Shown piece after piece: positions 25,856-34,444 of a DNA stretch of 64,000 nucleotides. The notes under the pieces are model-generated. The model had not been told where the DNA came from. It saw nothing but the letters and a program-made list of their open reading frames with translations, and ran no database searches. The DNA comes from Paenarthrobacter nicotinovorans (lineage in GTDB: Bacteria > Actinomycetota > Actinomycetes > Actinomycetales > Micrococcaceae). Location: positions 1 to 64,000 of the forward strand of contig NZ_SZVS01000011.1 of assembly GCF_007670255.1 (NCBI RefSeq). The letters are read 5' to 3'. The translations under genes were made by a program, and so were the position numbers. Numbering within the stretch: position 1 is the stretch's first letter; each line of letters begins with the position of its first letter.

Positions 25856-27232
25856 TTAGGCTGCCGGGACAAGCAGGCCGACAGTTTCCAAGTGGTGCGT
25901 GTGGGGGTAAAGATCAAAGGCGCGCAGCGACTCAAGCCGCCAGCCGCCCTGGTGGAAGTAACCCAGATCACGCGCAAAGGACGCGGGATCGCAGGACACA
26001 TAGGCGATGGCGCGGGGGCCGGTGGCCATAAGTTGCTTGACCACTGCCTTGCCGGCGCCGGCGCGCGGCGGGTCCAGCACCAAGGAGTCGAAACTGCGGG
26101 CACGCTGATGCAGCACCCGCTCCACCCTGCCCTGGATGATCTCCACCTGGGGTGCTCCATGGAGGTTTTTCCGTGCGTCCCGGCTGGTACCCGGGGAGCC
26201 TTCGACCGACAGAACCGTACCGGTCACCCCCACAACATCCGCCAGAAGGGCCGTAAACAGTCCCGCACCGGCATACAGATCGGCCACGGCAGCGCCGGGG
26301 TGCAAATACCCACCCCCGGAAAGATAGTCGGTCACGGCGCCCGCCAGCGTGTCCGGCGCTTCCTTGTGGATTTGCCAGAAACCCTCACCGGTGACCCGGT
26401 ACTCGTGGCCGGCGGCACTCTCCTGCACCCACGTCCTCCCCCGGAGTTGCCGGACCTCGCCCTTGCCCGGCTCAAAGGCCGCCACCGAGACGTCGTGGGG
26501 AAGTTGGGAGACGATGCTGTGCAGCCTTTTGGGGCTGGTGCCCTCTTCCGGCGCCAGCAGCACCAGGGGCCGGGAACCGTTGGATGGAACGGCGACCTCG
26601 ACCCGGGCAATGCCGGAAAGATCGACATCCCATAACCCGAGATCGTTGATTCCTTGAAGTGCCAGCGGCATCTCCTTGATGGGCAGCACCACGTCAGATC
26701 GATGCGCGTGCATTCCGAGGCGACCGTTGGGCGTTACCGCGAAGCTGGCGCGCGTGCGCCAGCCGAGTCCGCCGTCGTCGGAAGCTCCTACGGCCTCCAC
26801 TTCAGTGGCGAGGTCGAGGCCCGCGAGCCGCTTCAACTGCTCAGCCAGGACGTCTGCTTTCAGCTCCCGCTGCCTGGCAAGGGAGATATGCCCGAGCTCG
26901 GCACCGCCGACAGGAGGGGTGCCGCGTTTCCAGGAGGCCAGGGCGTCGGCCGGCTTCCAGAAATGGGGAACGCGATCGGGTGAGGGTTCGAGGACCTCGA
27001 CGACGTCGGCACGCCAGAAGCGCGACGACTCACCGGCGTCGGTCAACCTGATACGGACCTTCTCACCGGGAATGGCATGGCGGACGAAGATGACCCGGCC
27101 TTCGTGGCGTGCCACGAAATGCCCGCCATGGGCGATGGGACCGACGGTGACGACCGCTTCATTGCCTTCCACTGCTTGGTTTCCAGGGGTATCGCTGTGC
27201 CCCGTGAGGGCGGAATTGCTGTGGGAGGTCAT
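25856..27232 (-). CDS. TRAM-domain RNA (uracil-5-)-methyltransferase family protein
   Basis: A 458-residue SAM-dependent RNA methyltransferase of the TrmA/RumA family (Rv2689c type). The N-terminal TRAM/OB domain (about 25-85) has GPIAHGGHFVARHEGRVIFVRHAIPGE. The SAM pocket is VADLYAGAGLFTALLA; the motif LDPPRAGAGK and the nucleophile Cys414 in AYVSCDPASFARD identify the C5-uracil mechanism. The iron-sulfur cysteines of RumA/RlmD are not evident near residues 100-200, so it may be cluster-free. Its ATG overlaps the stop of the KimA-like gene (ATGA), so the two are coupled. The modified base is probably in 23S rRNA or tRNA. Confidence 0.88.
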   Translation of the reverse strand: MTSHSNSALTGHSDTPGNQAVEGNEAVVTVGPIAHGGHFVARHEGRVIFVRHAIPGEKVRIRLTDAGESSRFWRADVVEVLEPSPDRVPHFWKPADALASWKRGTPPVGGAELGHISLARQRELKADVLAEQLKRLAGLDLATEVEAVGASDDGGLGWRTRASFAVTPNGRLGMHAHRSDVVLPIKEMPLALQGINDLGLWDVDLSGIARVEVAVPSNGSRPLVLLAPEEGTSPKRLHSIVSQLPHDVSVAAFEPGKGEVRQLRGRTWVQESAAGHEYRVTGEGFWQIHKEAPDTLAGAVTDYLSGGGYLHPGAAVADLYAGAGLFTALLADVVGVTGTVLSVEGSPGTSRDARKNLHGAPQVEIIQGRVERVLHQRARSFDSLVLDPPRAGAGKAVVKQLMATGPRAIAYVSCDPASFARDLGYFHQGGWRLESLRAFDLYPHTHHLETVGLLVPAA

Positions 27233-29205
27233 TGGGTATCCTGCAGTGCCTTTGCTTCTTCGGACGATTTCAGCTGCCAGGGAACGCTGGCAACCATGAC
27301 TCCGGGTTCAAAGTGGAGCCTCGTCTTGATTCTGAGTGCTGTCTGGTTGTGGACCAGCTGTTCCCACCATTTACCCACCACGTACTCGGGAATGTAGACG
27401 ACGATGAGGTCACGTGGTGAGTCGCGGCGCATGTTCTTGATGTAATCCATGATGGGCGTCACGGTCTCGCGGTAGGGGCTGGCCAATACTGTCAGCGGAA
27501 CGGGAATTTCCAGTTTTTCCCAGTCCCTGACGGTGTGTTCGGTCTCTTCGGAGTTGATGTCAACGGTCACGGCGTCCAGCCGGGACGGCCGCGAAGCGCG
27601 GGCATAGGCCAGGGCCCGCAGGACGGGCTTGCGGACGTGCGAGACCAGGAGCACAGCATGGACACGTGTCGGCAGGGCGCGTGGGGAGGAATCCTCGTCC
27701 ACGGCGAGCTCCTTGGCCACGTTGTCATAGTGGGCGCGGATGCTCCACATGATGAGGAACAGGATGAACATGGCGAGCAAGGCAATCCAGGCTCCCTGCT
27801 CGAACTTGGTGATCAGGACAATGACCAGCACCAGTGCCGTCATGCCGAAGCCCATCATGTTGATGGTGCGGGATTTGATGATCCTGCGGCGGACAACTTT
27901 GTCCTTCGCCAGCTTCAGCTCGCGGCCCCAGTGGCGGATCATGCCAAGTTGGCTGGCTGTGAAGGAAATGAAGACACCCACGATGTACAGCTGGATCAGC
28001 TTGGTGACATCTGCATTGAACGCCAGGATCAGCACCAGCGCTCCCGCTGCCAGGGCCAGGACGCCGTTGCTGAAGGCGAGCCTGTCGCCGCGGGTCCGCA
28101 GCTGGCGCGGAAGGTAGCCATCCTGGGCGAGGATGGAGCCCAGAACCGGGAATCCGTTGAAGGCTGTATTGGAAGCAAACACAAGGATGATGCCCGTGGC
28201 TGCCACCACCACATAGAAAGGTATGGAACCGGCCCCGAAGATCGTGTCGGCGATCTGGCTGATCGCCGGAGTCTGGATGTACCCCTCGTCCAGAGGCTTG
28301 CCGTCCACCAAAAACTCCTGGGCCGGGTCCAGCACGATATGCACCTTGGTGGCGTTGGCCAGATACAGGATGCCGGCCAACATGGAGGCAGCGATGACAC
28401 CAAGCAGCAGCAAGGTGGTTGCGGCGTTCTTGCTCTTGGGCTTCTTGAAGTTGGGCACGCCGTTGCTGATGGCTTCGACACCTGTCAGGGCTGCGGCGCC
28501 CGAGGAGAAGGCACGAAGCAGCAGGAAGGCACCGGCCAGGCCAACCAGGCCTTCATCGAAACCAGGTGCGGGAACGATGGTGAAGTGTGCAGACGGCGCC
28601 TCCCCTAACTGGCCTGTGGCTGCCTGGAAGATACCCACCGCGGTCATGCCAAGGATGGACGCCATGAAGATGTAGGTGGGAACAGCGAACACGGTGCCGG
28701 CCTCTTTGATACCCCGCAGGTTGACCAGCGCCAGGATGATCACACCGATGGTGGCAATGAGGGCTTGCTGTCCATGAAGTGACGGGATGGCAGTCGTCAG
28801 ATACGTGGCCGCCGAGGACATCGACACCGCAACAGTGAGGACATAATCCACCAGCAAGGCCGACGCAACGGTCAGGCCGGCGTACTTGCCAAGATTGACG
28901 TTCGCGATCTCGTAATCGCCGCCACCGGAAGGGTAGGCGTGGACATTCTGACGATAGGACGCCACGACTGTGAGCAATACCACCATGACGGCGAGGCCAA
29001 CCAACGGTGAAAACGCCACTGCGCTGACGCCGGCAAGGGCGAGTGTGAGCAGGATTTCGTCCGGTGCGTACGCCACCGAGGACAGGGCGTCCGAGGCGAA
29101 GATCGGCAAGGCGATGCGTTTGGGCAGCAGCGTGTGGGACAGCCGGTCGTTCCGGAAGGGCCGGCCCACCAGCACCCGCTTCGCGGCATTCAAAATTGTC
29201 AGCAC
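27229..29205 (-). CDS. KimA-like K+ transporter of the APC superfamily
   Basis: A 658-residue protein: about 12 membrane helices (about 30-470) and a cytosolic C-terminal alpha/beta domain (about 500-640). Databases often call it an amino acid permease. The K+-coordinating residues of Bacillus KimA all have counterparts: Asp39 and Tyr46 (SDALSSVAY), Tyr121, Thr124 and Ser128 (DYVLTVAVS), Thr241 and Glu244 (LTGVE), with KimA spacing inside each motif. GTG 29205. It is divergent from ceoB-ceoC, and the order equals Rv2690c-ceoB-ceoC. I infer H+-coupled K+ uptake controlled by the CeoBC RCK proteins. Confidence 0.8.
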   Translation of the reverse strand: MLTILNAAKRVLVGRPFRNDRLSHTLLPKRIALPIFASDALSSVAYAPDEILLTLALAGVSAVAFSPLVGLAVMVVLLTVVASYRQNVHAYPSGGGDYEIANVNLGKYAGLTVASALLVDYVLTVAVSMSSAATYLTTAIPSLHGQQALIATIGVIILALVNLRGIKEAGTVFAVPTYIFMASILGMTAVGIFQAATGQLGEAPSAHFTIVPAPGFDEGLVGLAGAFLLLRAFSSGAAALTGVEAISNGVPNFKKPKSKNAATTLLLLGVIAASMLAGILYLANATKVHIVLDPAQEFLVDGKPLDEGYIQTPAISQIADTIFGAGSIPFYVVVAATGIILVFASNTAFNGFPVLGSILAQDGYLPRQLRTRGDRLAFSNGVLALAAGALVLILAFNADVTKLIQLYIVGVFISFTASQLGMIRHWGRELKLAKDKVVRRRIIKSRTINMMGFGMTALVLVIVLITKFEQGAWIALLAMFILFLIMWSIRAHYDNVAKELAVDEDSSPRALPTRVHAVLLVSHVRKPVLRALAYARASRPSRLDAVTVDINSEETEHTVRDWEKLEIPVPLTVLASPYRETVTPIMDYIKNMRRDSPRDLIVVYIPEYVVGKWWEQLVHNQTALRIKTRLHFEPGVMVASVPWQLKSSEEAKALQDTQ

Positions 29206-29316
29206 TCCGCAAAGCTACTCTGAATACCCTGCGATGTCATGACGGCGAAGACGTGCTTAGCCACGTGGCAACGGTAAAGTCATACCGAGCGGCAGGGACG
29301 ACACACATTAGGAGAC

Positions 29317-29991
29317 ATGGTGGCTCACTTCGTGATCATGGGTTGCGGGCGTGTTGGCGCAACCCTGGCACACACTTTGGAGGATGCAGGCCATTCGGTG
29401 GCCATCATCGATCAGGACGAGCGGGCCTTCCGCCGTTTGCGCAAGTCCTTCACCGGGCGGAAAGTCACTGGTGTCGGCTTCGACCGGGACACCCTAAAGC
29501 AAGCAGGCGTGCAGGAGGCCTACGCATTCGCGGCGGTCTCGAGCGGTGACAACTCCAACATCCTGGCCACCCGTGTAGCCCGCGAGACCTTCCACGTCGC
29601 CCACGTGGTGGCACGCATCTACGATCCCGGACGCGCCGAAATCTACCAGCGCCTGGGAATCCCCACGGTTGCCGCGGTGCGCTGGAGCGCCGACCAGGTC
29701 CTCCGCCGGATCCTGCCCGAACAGCATTTGGCAGGCGATTACCGCGAACCGTCCGGACGCCTGGTCCTGGCCGAAGTGGACCTTCACCCGGAATGGATCG
29801 GCCACAGGCTCAGCTCCATCGAACAAGCCGCAGGTATCCGCATCGCTTTCCTGACCCGTTTCGGCGAGGGCCTGCTCCCCCAGGCCGGCACCGCCTACCA
29901 GGAAGGCGACACTGTCCACGCCATGTTGAACCTGGAACGCACTTCCGAGATCAGCCGGATCCTCGCCAAAGCACCCGCCAAGGAGTCTTAG
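29317..29991 (+). CDS. ceoB: TrkA/RCK-type K+ uptake regulator CeoB
   Basis: A 224-residue cytosolic RCK protein: a TrkA-N Rossmann domain (about 1-130) with the nucleotide motif GCGRVGATLAHTLEDAGHSVAIID and a smaller TrkA-C domain (about 140-220, LAEVDLHPEWIGHRLSSIE). Such subunits bind NAD(H), ATP/ADP or c-di-AMP and gate a membrane K+ transporter. AGGAGAC precedes ATG 29317. The stop overlaps the ceoC start by one base (TAGTG). The likely partner is the divergent KimA-like permease 111 bp away. Confidence 0.92.
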   Translation: MVAHFVIMGCGRVGATLAHTLEDAGHSVAIIDQDERAFRRLRKSFTGRKVTGVGFDRDTLKQAGVQEAYAFAAVSSGDNSNILATRVARETFHVAHVVARIYDPGRAEIYQRLGIPTVAAVRWSADQVLRRILPEQHLAGDYREPSGRLVLAEVDLHPEWIGHRLSSIEQAAGIRIAFLTRFGEGLLPQAGTAYQEGDTVHAMLNLERTSEISRILAKAPAKES

Positions 29992-30725
29992 TGAAAGTTG
30001 TCATCGTTGGCGCAGGCAGCGTCGGCTCATCCATCGCGCGTGAGCTGCTGGCCCATCAACACCAGATCCTGTTGATCGATCTCAAGCCCGAAGTCATCGG
30101 ACGCAGTGGACTCCGGGGCGCCCGCTGGCTGGTGGGCGATGCCTGCGAATTGAGCACCCTGCAGGACGCCAAACTTGACGATGCCGACGTCGTGGTTTCG
30201 GCCACCGGCGACGACAAAGTCAACCTGGTGGTCTCACTCCTGGCCAAAACCGAATTCGGCGTGGGACGTACGGTGGGACGCGTCAACAACCCGAAGAACG
30301 ACTGGATGTTCAACGACTCCTGGGGCGTCGACGTCGCGGTCAATACCCCGCAGCTCATGACGGCCCTCGTGGAGGAAGCGGTGGAGATTGGCGACATCGT
30401 GCGCCTGCTTACCCTGCAAACCGGTGTCGCGTCCATTGTCGAATTCACGGTTCCGCACGACTCCCATGTCATTGGAAGTACGGTGGGCGATATCGAGTGG
30501 CCGGAAGATGCCACGCTTGTGGCGATCCTGCGCGACCAGGCCCCTATTACCCCTACCCGCGATGACGTCCTGGACGGCGGTGACGAACTGTTCTTCGTCA
30601 CCACCATTGCAGCCGAAAACGGCCTCCGCGCCTTGTTATCGCGGAATTCACCGGCAGGCGAGGCGCGCGGGGAGCACGCCGAAGAAGCCGATCAGGTTTC
30701 TGACGACGACGGCTTCGACGGCTGA
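29991..30725 (+). CDS. ceoC: TrkA/RCK-type K+ uptake regulator CeoC
   Basis: A 244-residue RCK protein, second of the pair, with the Rossmann motif VVIVGAGSVGSSIARELLAHQHQILLID at its N-terminus, the acidic-strand GDACELSTL, and a TrkA-C domain (about 130-215). The last 25 residues are acidic and polar, an extension not seen in CeoB. The GTG at 29991 fuses with the ceoB stop; a longer frame would start inside ceoB. Its 3' end overlaps the convergent DUF3159 gene by 34 bases. Confidence 0.92.
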   Translation: MKVVIVGAGSVGSSIARELLAHQHQILLIDLKPEVIGRSGLRGARWLVGDACELSTLQDAKLDDADVVVSATGDDKVNLVVSLLAKTEFGVGRTVGRVNNPKNDWMFNDSWGVDVAVNTPQLMTALVEEAVEIGDIVRLLTLQTGVASIVEFTVPHDSHVIGSTVGDIEWPEDATLVAILRDQAPITPTRDDVLDGGDELFFVTTIAAENGLRALLSRNSPAGEARGEHAEEADQVSDDDGFDG

Positions 30726-31474
30726 ACTGCCGGCTTGGTCACAAGCCAGGCAACCCACAAGCCCAGGATGTAAAGCGGTGCACCCATCAGGAGCCGGGTA
30801 GTGGCGAGGGCGGTCAATCCGGCCTCGCCCATGAAATACAGCGGTACTTGCACCACCAGGCGCAAGGCCAGCACGGCCACCACGATCCACGTGCCCAGCT
30901 TGTAGGCACGGAGCCGTTCCGGGTCCTTCCGCCATTCGAGTCCCTCGTTGCGCACGAAGCCGAAGAGCAGGCCGGCAACAGGCCATTTGAGCACGATCGA
31001 AAGCACCATGGCGGCGATGTAGGCCAGGTTGGTGAAGAAGCCCAGCACATAGAAGTCCTCGGCCTTGCCGGTGGTGTTCGCCAACCAGGCCGAGATGCCG
31101 ACGCCGACAACGCCTGCCAGCGCCTGCGTCAAGGGGCGCCGCTGGATGAGGCGCACGACCGTGAAGACTGCGGCGGCAGCAAGTGCCGCAATGAGCGACG
31201 GCGTCAGGTCGCGTGTGATGGTGAAGGTCACCAGGAAGACCAGCCCCGGGAAGATGCTCTCGGCGATGCCCTGCACGCCGCCGGCCGACTTCAGCATGTC
31301 GACGTGGCCGGCGCTGTTGCGGTGGAGTCCGGCTTTCTCGGCGTACCCGGCGGCGATGTCGGACATGCGCGGGCCTTCGCCGGCGGGCTTGGGCGCATCC
31401 GCGGGATGGGTGCTGCCCTGCTGGTTCGAGGACGACCCGCTGTCCTTGGGCTCTGATCCGTTGGCCACGGTCAT
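30692..31474 (-). CDS. DUF3159-family membrane protein
   Basis: A 260-residue protein with a polar, disordered N-terminus (about 1-60) and six or so hydrophobic segments (about 70-250), matching DUF3159 (Rv2693c in M. tuberculosis). There is no recognisable catalytic motif; FVRNEGLEWRKDPERLRAYKLGTW is a conserved-looking cytosolic loop. ATG 31474 overlaps the stop of the OB-fold gene (ATGA). It lies last in the dut-DUF3710-OB-DUF3159 block. Function unknown. Confidence 0.85.
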   Translation of the reverse strand: MTVANGSEPKDSGSSSNQQGSTHPADAPKPAGEGPRMSDIAAGYAEKAGLHRNSAGHVDMLKSAGGVQGIAESIFPGLVFLVTFTITRDLTPSLIAALAAAAVFTVVRLIQRRPLTQALAGVVGVGISAWLANTTGKAEDFYVLGFFTNLAYIAAMVLSIVLKWPVAGLLFGFVRNEGLEWRKDPERLRAYKLGTWIVVAVLALRLVVQVPLYFMGEAGLTALATTRLLMGAPLYILGLWVAWLVTKPAVQPSKPSSSET

Positions 31475-31821
31475 AGGTGCTCCTGACGGGAAAGTATTTC
31501 GTAGCGCGGGTTGAACATGGCAGGGAAGCCGTCGAGCTGGGTCACCATTCCGTCGAGGCGAAGTTCAACGCCCGCCTCGATGCCGGGCACCCGCGTGCGT
31601 CCCAGCCAGATCACACGTAAGCGATCGTACTGTTTCCTGGAGCCCGCAGCCGTAGGCGGTGCTTGCACCCCAGGACGCAACGCGTCCACCACGATGGCGG
31701 AGAAGAACGGTTGCGTGCTGGGCGGCTGGTGCGTCACGGACTCGATGAAACCGACGCACACGGCTTTTCCCCGTTCGGGAAGGTCACGGATCCCCACTTC
31801 CACGGGAGGTTGGGCAGCCAC
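31471..31821 (-). CDS. OB-fold nucleic-acid-binding-type protein (Rv2694c-like)
   Basis: About 116 residues with an OB-fold pattern: GKAVCVGFIESVTHQPP, FFSAIVVDAL, DRLRVIWLGRTRVPGIEAGVELRLDGMVT, then FNPRYEIL. It equals the short OB-fold gene between DUF3159 and DUF3710 in mycobacteria. The start is uncertain: GTG 31821 is used because it falls 20 bases after the DUF3710 stop; TTG codons slightly upstream are possible. It likely binds RNA or DNA; partner unknown. Confidence 0.72.
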   Translation of the reverse strand: MAAQPPVEVGIRDLPERGKAVCVGFIESVTHQPPSTQPFFSAIVVDALRPGVQAPPTAAGSRKQYDRLRVIWLGRTRVPGIEAGVELRLDGMVTQLDGFPAMFNPRYEILSRQEHL

Positions 31822-31840
31822 TCCACCGTTGCCTGGCAAA

Positions 31841-32599
31841 TCAGCCAATCTGGGTGGTCTCCGGGCCTCGCTCAGGCTGCTGCAAGGAAGGGCCCGACGG
31901 CGGGACGGCACCTTGGGGAGCACCGGCCTGGCCGGGTACAGCGGCATCCTTGGGTAAGCGCAGCTGCAGCAATTCGCGCGGAGGCATCGGATTGTCGCCG
32001 CGGACCACCACCACGCGGCGGAACAGTTCCTCAAGGTCTGCAGCAGCGCCACGTTCCAAGGCCGCCTGTCCGCCCAGGACGCCGCGAAGGAACCAACGCG
32101 GTCCATCCACGCCCATGAAGCGTGCGGCGCGGAAGCCCTTGCTTCCGTCAGCAGCTTCGGCAGGCAGCTTGGCCACAAGCTCTGATCCGAACTCGCCCTG
32201 GATTTCCTCGGTCTCGCCGCCCTGGCTGGCTACGGACTGGGAGATCTGCTCCCGGATTTCATCCCAGAGCCCTTCGGAGCGGGGGGCAGCAAACGCCTGA
32301 AGCTGCAGGCTGGAGCCGCCCAGGTCCAGGGTCACGGCGACGACACGCTGAGTGGCCTCTTCCACCTCCAAACGGAGCTGGAGGCCTTCAGAGGGAGCGA
32401 TCAGGAGGGCGCCGAGATCCACATAACCTTCGCGGCTATCGATCTCATCAACGTCCAGCGGTCCCTTGCCGAGGCGGAAGTCGCCGGGAACGCGGTCCCC
32501 GGCTGCCGGGGTCTCCTCAGTACCTGCACCGGATTCCTCGACGGTGCCGGCACTGCCTGCCCGCTCGGCCTTGGACTTTTTACCGCGCCCAAAAAGCAT
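31841..32599 (-). CDS. DUF3710-family protein
   Basis: A 252-residue soluble protein of DUF3710 (Rv2696c). A basic N-terminus (FGRGKKSKAERAG) is followed by a disordered acidic stretch to about residue 45, then the conserved domain (about 45-225) with YVDLGALLIAP, QLQAFAAPRSEGLWDEIREQI, GVDGPRWFLRGVLGG and FRRVVVVRGDNPMPPRELLQLRLP. A Pro/Gln tail ends it. AAGGAG precedes ATG 32599. It sits between dut and the OB-fold gene, a fixed order in actinobacteria. Function unknown. Confidence 0.88.
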   Translation of the reverse strand: MLFGRGKKSKAERAGSAGTVEESGAGTEETPAAGDRVPGDFRLGKGPLDVDEIDSREGYVDLGALLIAPSEGLQLRLEVEEATQRVVAVTLDLGGSSLQLQAFAAPRSEGLWDEIREQISQSVASQGGETEEIQGEFGSELVAKLPAEAADGSKGFRAARFMGVDGPRWFLRGVLGGQAALERGAAADLEELFRRVVVVRGDNPMPPRELLQLRLPKDAAVPGQAGAPQGAVPPSGPSLQQPERGPETTQIG

Positions 32600-32700
32600 T
32601 GGGTTTTCTCCTTAGTAGTGATCTATCCCCAAGTAAACCGCAACCAGGTTGGTGCACGTTAACCAGGCCACGGCGTCAATCGTCGCTGGGAGCAGCCGGC

Positions 32701-33231
32701 TCAGGCCTTGGGTGCGTTGAATCCGCCGGTAGAGCCGAATCCTCCAGTGCCACGGACCGATTCGGACAACTGGTCAACGGTGACGAACCGTGCGTACTCG
32801 ACCCTCTGGATCACCATCTGGGCAATCCTGTCGCCGCGCTTGAGGCTGATGGGGTTGCTTTGGTCGGTGTTCAGCAGGGTCACTGCTATTTCGCCCCTGT
32901 AGCCCGCGTCCACGGTTCCCGGTGCGTTGACGACAGTCAGTCCGTGTTTGGTAGCGAGCCCCGAACGCGGATGGATAAGGGCAACGAAGCCGTCCGGCAG
33001 GGCAATGGAGACTCCCGTCGGAACCAGCTTGCGCTCTCCAGGGGCCAGGTGCACATCCTCGCGTGCCCGGAGATCAGCTCCAGCGTCGCCGGGGTGGGCG
33101 TACGACGGCGCTTCCAGGCCGTCGTCGAGCATTTTCAGCTGAACGTCCAAGGTGGGGGCCCCATAACTGGTGGCCGCCTCCACATCGGGGCTTACGGCGT
33201 CTTCACTGAATACTGCGGTCTCATTGCTCAC
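32701..33231 (-). CDS. dut: Deoxyuridine 5'-triphosphate nucleotidohydrolase
   Basis: A 176-residue trimeric dUTPase, which hydrolyses dUTP to dUMP to keep uracil out of DNA and to supply thymidylate synthesis. All five motifs are seen: PGDAGADLRA, PRSGLATKHGL, NAPGTVDAGYRGE, RGDRIAQMVIQ and the P-loop-like RGTGGFGSTG at the C-terminus. GTG 33231 (MSNETAV) is preferred; ATG 33258 is in frame but its AGGAA touches the start codon. Divergent from the DUF3093 gene, as in mycobacteria. Confidence 0.95.
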   Translation of the reverse strand: MSNETAVFSEDAVSPDVEAATSYGAPTLDVQLKMLDDGLEAPSYAHPGDAGADLRAREDVHLAPGERKLVPTGVSIALPDGFVALIHPRSGLATKHGLTVVNAPGTVDAGYRGEIAVTLLNTDQSNPISLKRGDRIAQMVIQRVEYARFVTVDQLSESVRGTGGFGSTGGFNAPKA

Positions 33232-33325
33232 AGTGGTCCATTCTACTGTTACTGGCATTTCCTGTTTTCCCGTGGTCGCTGCCCCGGCGGACTCCCGGCG
33301 CCTGGTGGCCGGATAAACTGGGGGC

Positions 33326-33823
33326 ATGCCTACGCCTGACCAGTCCTCGTCCGTGCCTGCCCGGAACACCCCCTCCCCTTCAGGAGTCCTGTACACGGAG
33401 AAACTCTGGCCCTCGTTGTGGATCTGGATCGTCGTCGTCGGACTCTCAAGCGCCGGCCTGCTGATGTTCGGCCCCATCAGCCCGGCCGCGGCCGCCATCG
33501 CTGCCCTTGCGTTGCTGGCCATCATGACCACCATGCTGGTCCTTTCGACTCCCACCATCACGGTCACCTCAGACACCGTCCGGGTGGGCCGGGCCAGCAT
33601 TGACCGTGCGTTCGTAGGTTCAGTCCAGGCGTTCAGGAAGGCCGAAGCGACAGCTGAGCGCGGGCCGCGCCTGAACGGATTGGCCTACATGTGCTTCCGT
33701 GGCTGGATTGATCCCGTGGTCAAAATCGAGATCACCGATCCGGCCGACCGCACTCCTTACTGGCTGGCATCAACACGCAGGCCCGAAGAGCTCGTTGCGG
33801 CCCTGGCGGCACCGCGCTCCTGA
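33326..33823 (+). CDS. DUF3093-family membrane protein
   Basis: A 165-residue protein with two hydrophobic helices (about 30-50 and 53-75) and a cytosolic tail of beta strands (ITVTSDTVRVGRASIDRAFVGSV, WIDPVVKIEITDPADRTPYWL). This fits DUF3093 (Rv2698), found next to dut across actinobacteria. The tail resembles a PH-like domain. ATG 33326. Function unknown. Confidence 0.85.
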   Translation: MPTPDQSSSVPARNTPSPSGVLYTEKLWPSLWIWIVVVGLSSAGLLMFGPISPAAAAIAALALLAIMTTMLVLSTPTITVTSDTVRVGRASIDRAFVGSVQAFRKAEATAERGPRLNGLAYMCFRGWIDPVVKIEITDPADRTPYWLASTRRPEELVAALAAPRS

Positions 33824-33862
33824 AGCCAGCCGGCCGGTCCTGTTCAACTTTCACACCTAGGT

Positions 33863-34162
33863 TCAGCTTTCACACTCCGTGCAATACAGATGGCCGCCCC
33901 GTTCGGCAGCTATTTGGGACCTGTGCTTGACCAGGAAGCAGTTGAAGCACGTGAACTCATCAGGCTGCGGAGGCATGACCTGAATCAGGAGTTCCTCTCC
34001 GGAGAGGTCGGCTCCCGGCAGTTCGAACCCGTCAGCAAGATCTGTCTCATCGACATCAACCGCCGAGGACTGTTTTCCCGATTGGCGCGTCTTGAGCTCC
34101 TCCAGGGAATCCTCACTGACGTCTTCCTCTGTCTTCCGGGGAGCATCGTAATCGGTAGCCAT
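33863..34162 (-). CDS. DUF4193 zinc-ribbon-type protein
   Basis: A 99-residue acidic protein of DUF4193 (Rv2699c). The N-terminal half is rich in Glu/Asp; the C-terminal part holds two Cys pairs, FTCFNC and LYCTEC, spaced as a zinc ribbon. AAGGA lies before ATG 34162 and the MATDYDAPRK start is typical. A transcription- or translation-associated role is often assumed but unproven. Divergent from sepH with 282 bases between the starts. Confidence 0.9.
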   Translation of the reverse strand: MATDYDAPRKTEEDVSEDSLEELKTRQSGKQSSAVDVDETDLADGFELPGADLSGEELLIQVMPPQPDEFTCFNCFLVKHRSQIAAERGGHLYCTECES

Positions 34163-34444
34163 GGTTTTTCCTTGTCTTCCGTCCCTGCTGTGGGTGGGAT
34201 ACCGGGCAACACGCTCTCGTGCCGCCCGGTGTATGCAACACCGGGCACGTCGGATTTGTGCCCGATATCGGCCAGATTGTCCTCCGCCGCCCAGCAAAAG
34301 TCCATAGCGCCCTCCTGGACCCGCTGATGCTCCCGATCTGCCCGCTTTCTGCGGAAAATCACGGCACGCCCTCGCTCCTAGTAGGAAATGCTCCCTGCTG
34401 GTGGCAGAGTTTCGAATGTCAGTTATGCCATGGTGGAGGGTGTT

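Noticed and set aside
29206..29316. ydaO-type c-di-AMP riboswitch before the K+ genes
   Set aside because: The 111-bp divergent region is too short, and I cannot identify the conserved core of the class.
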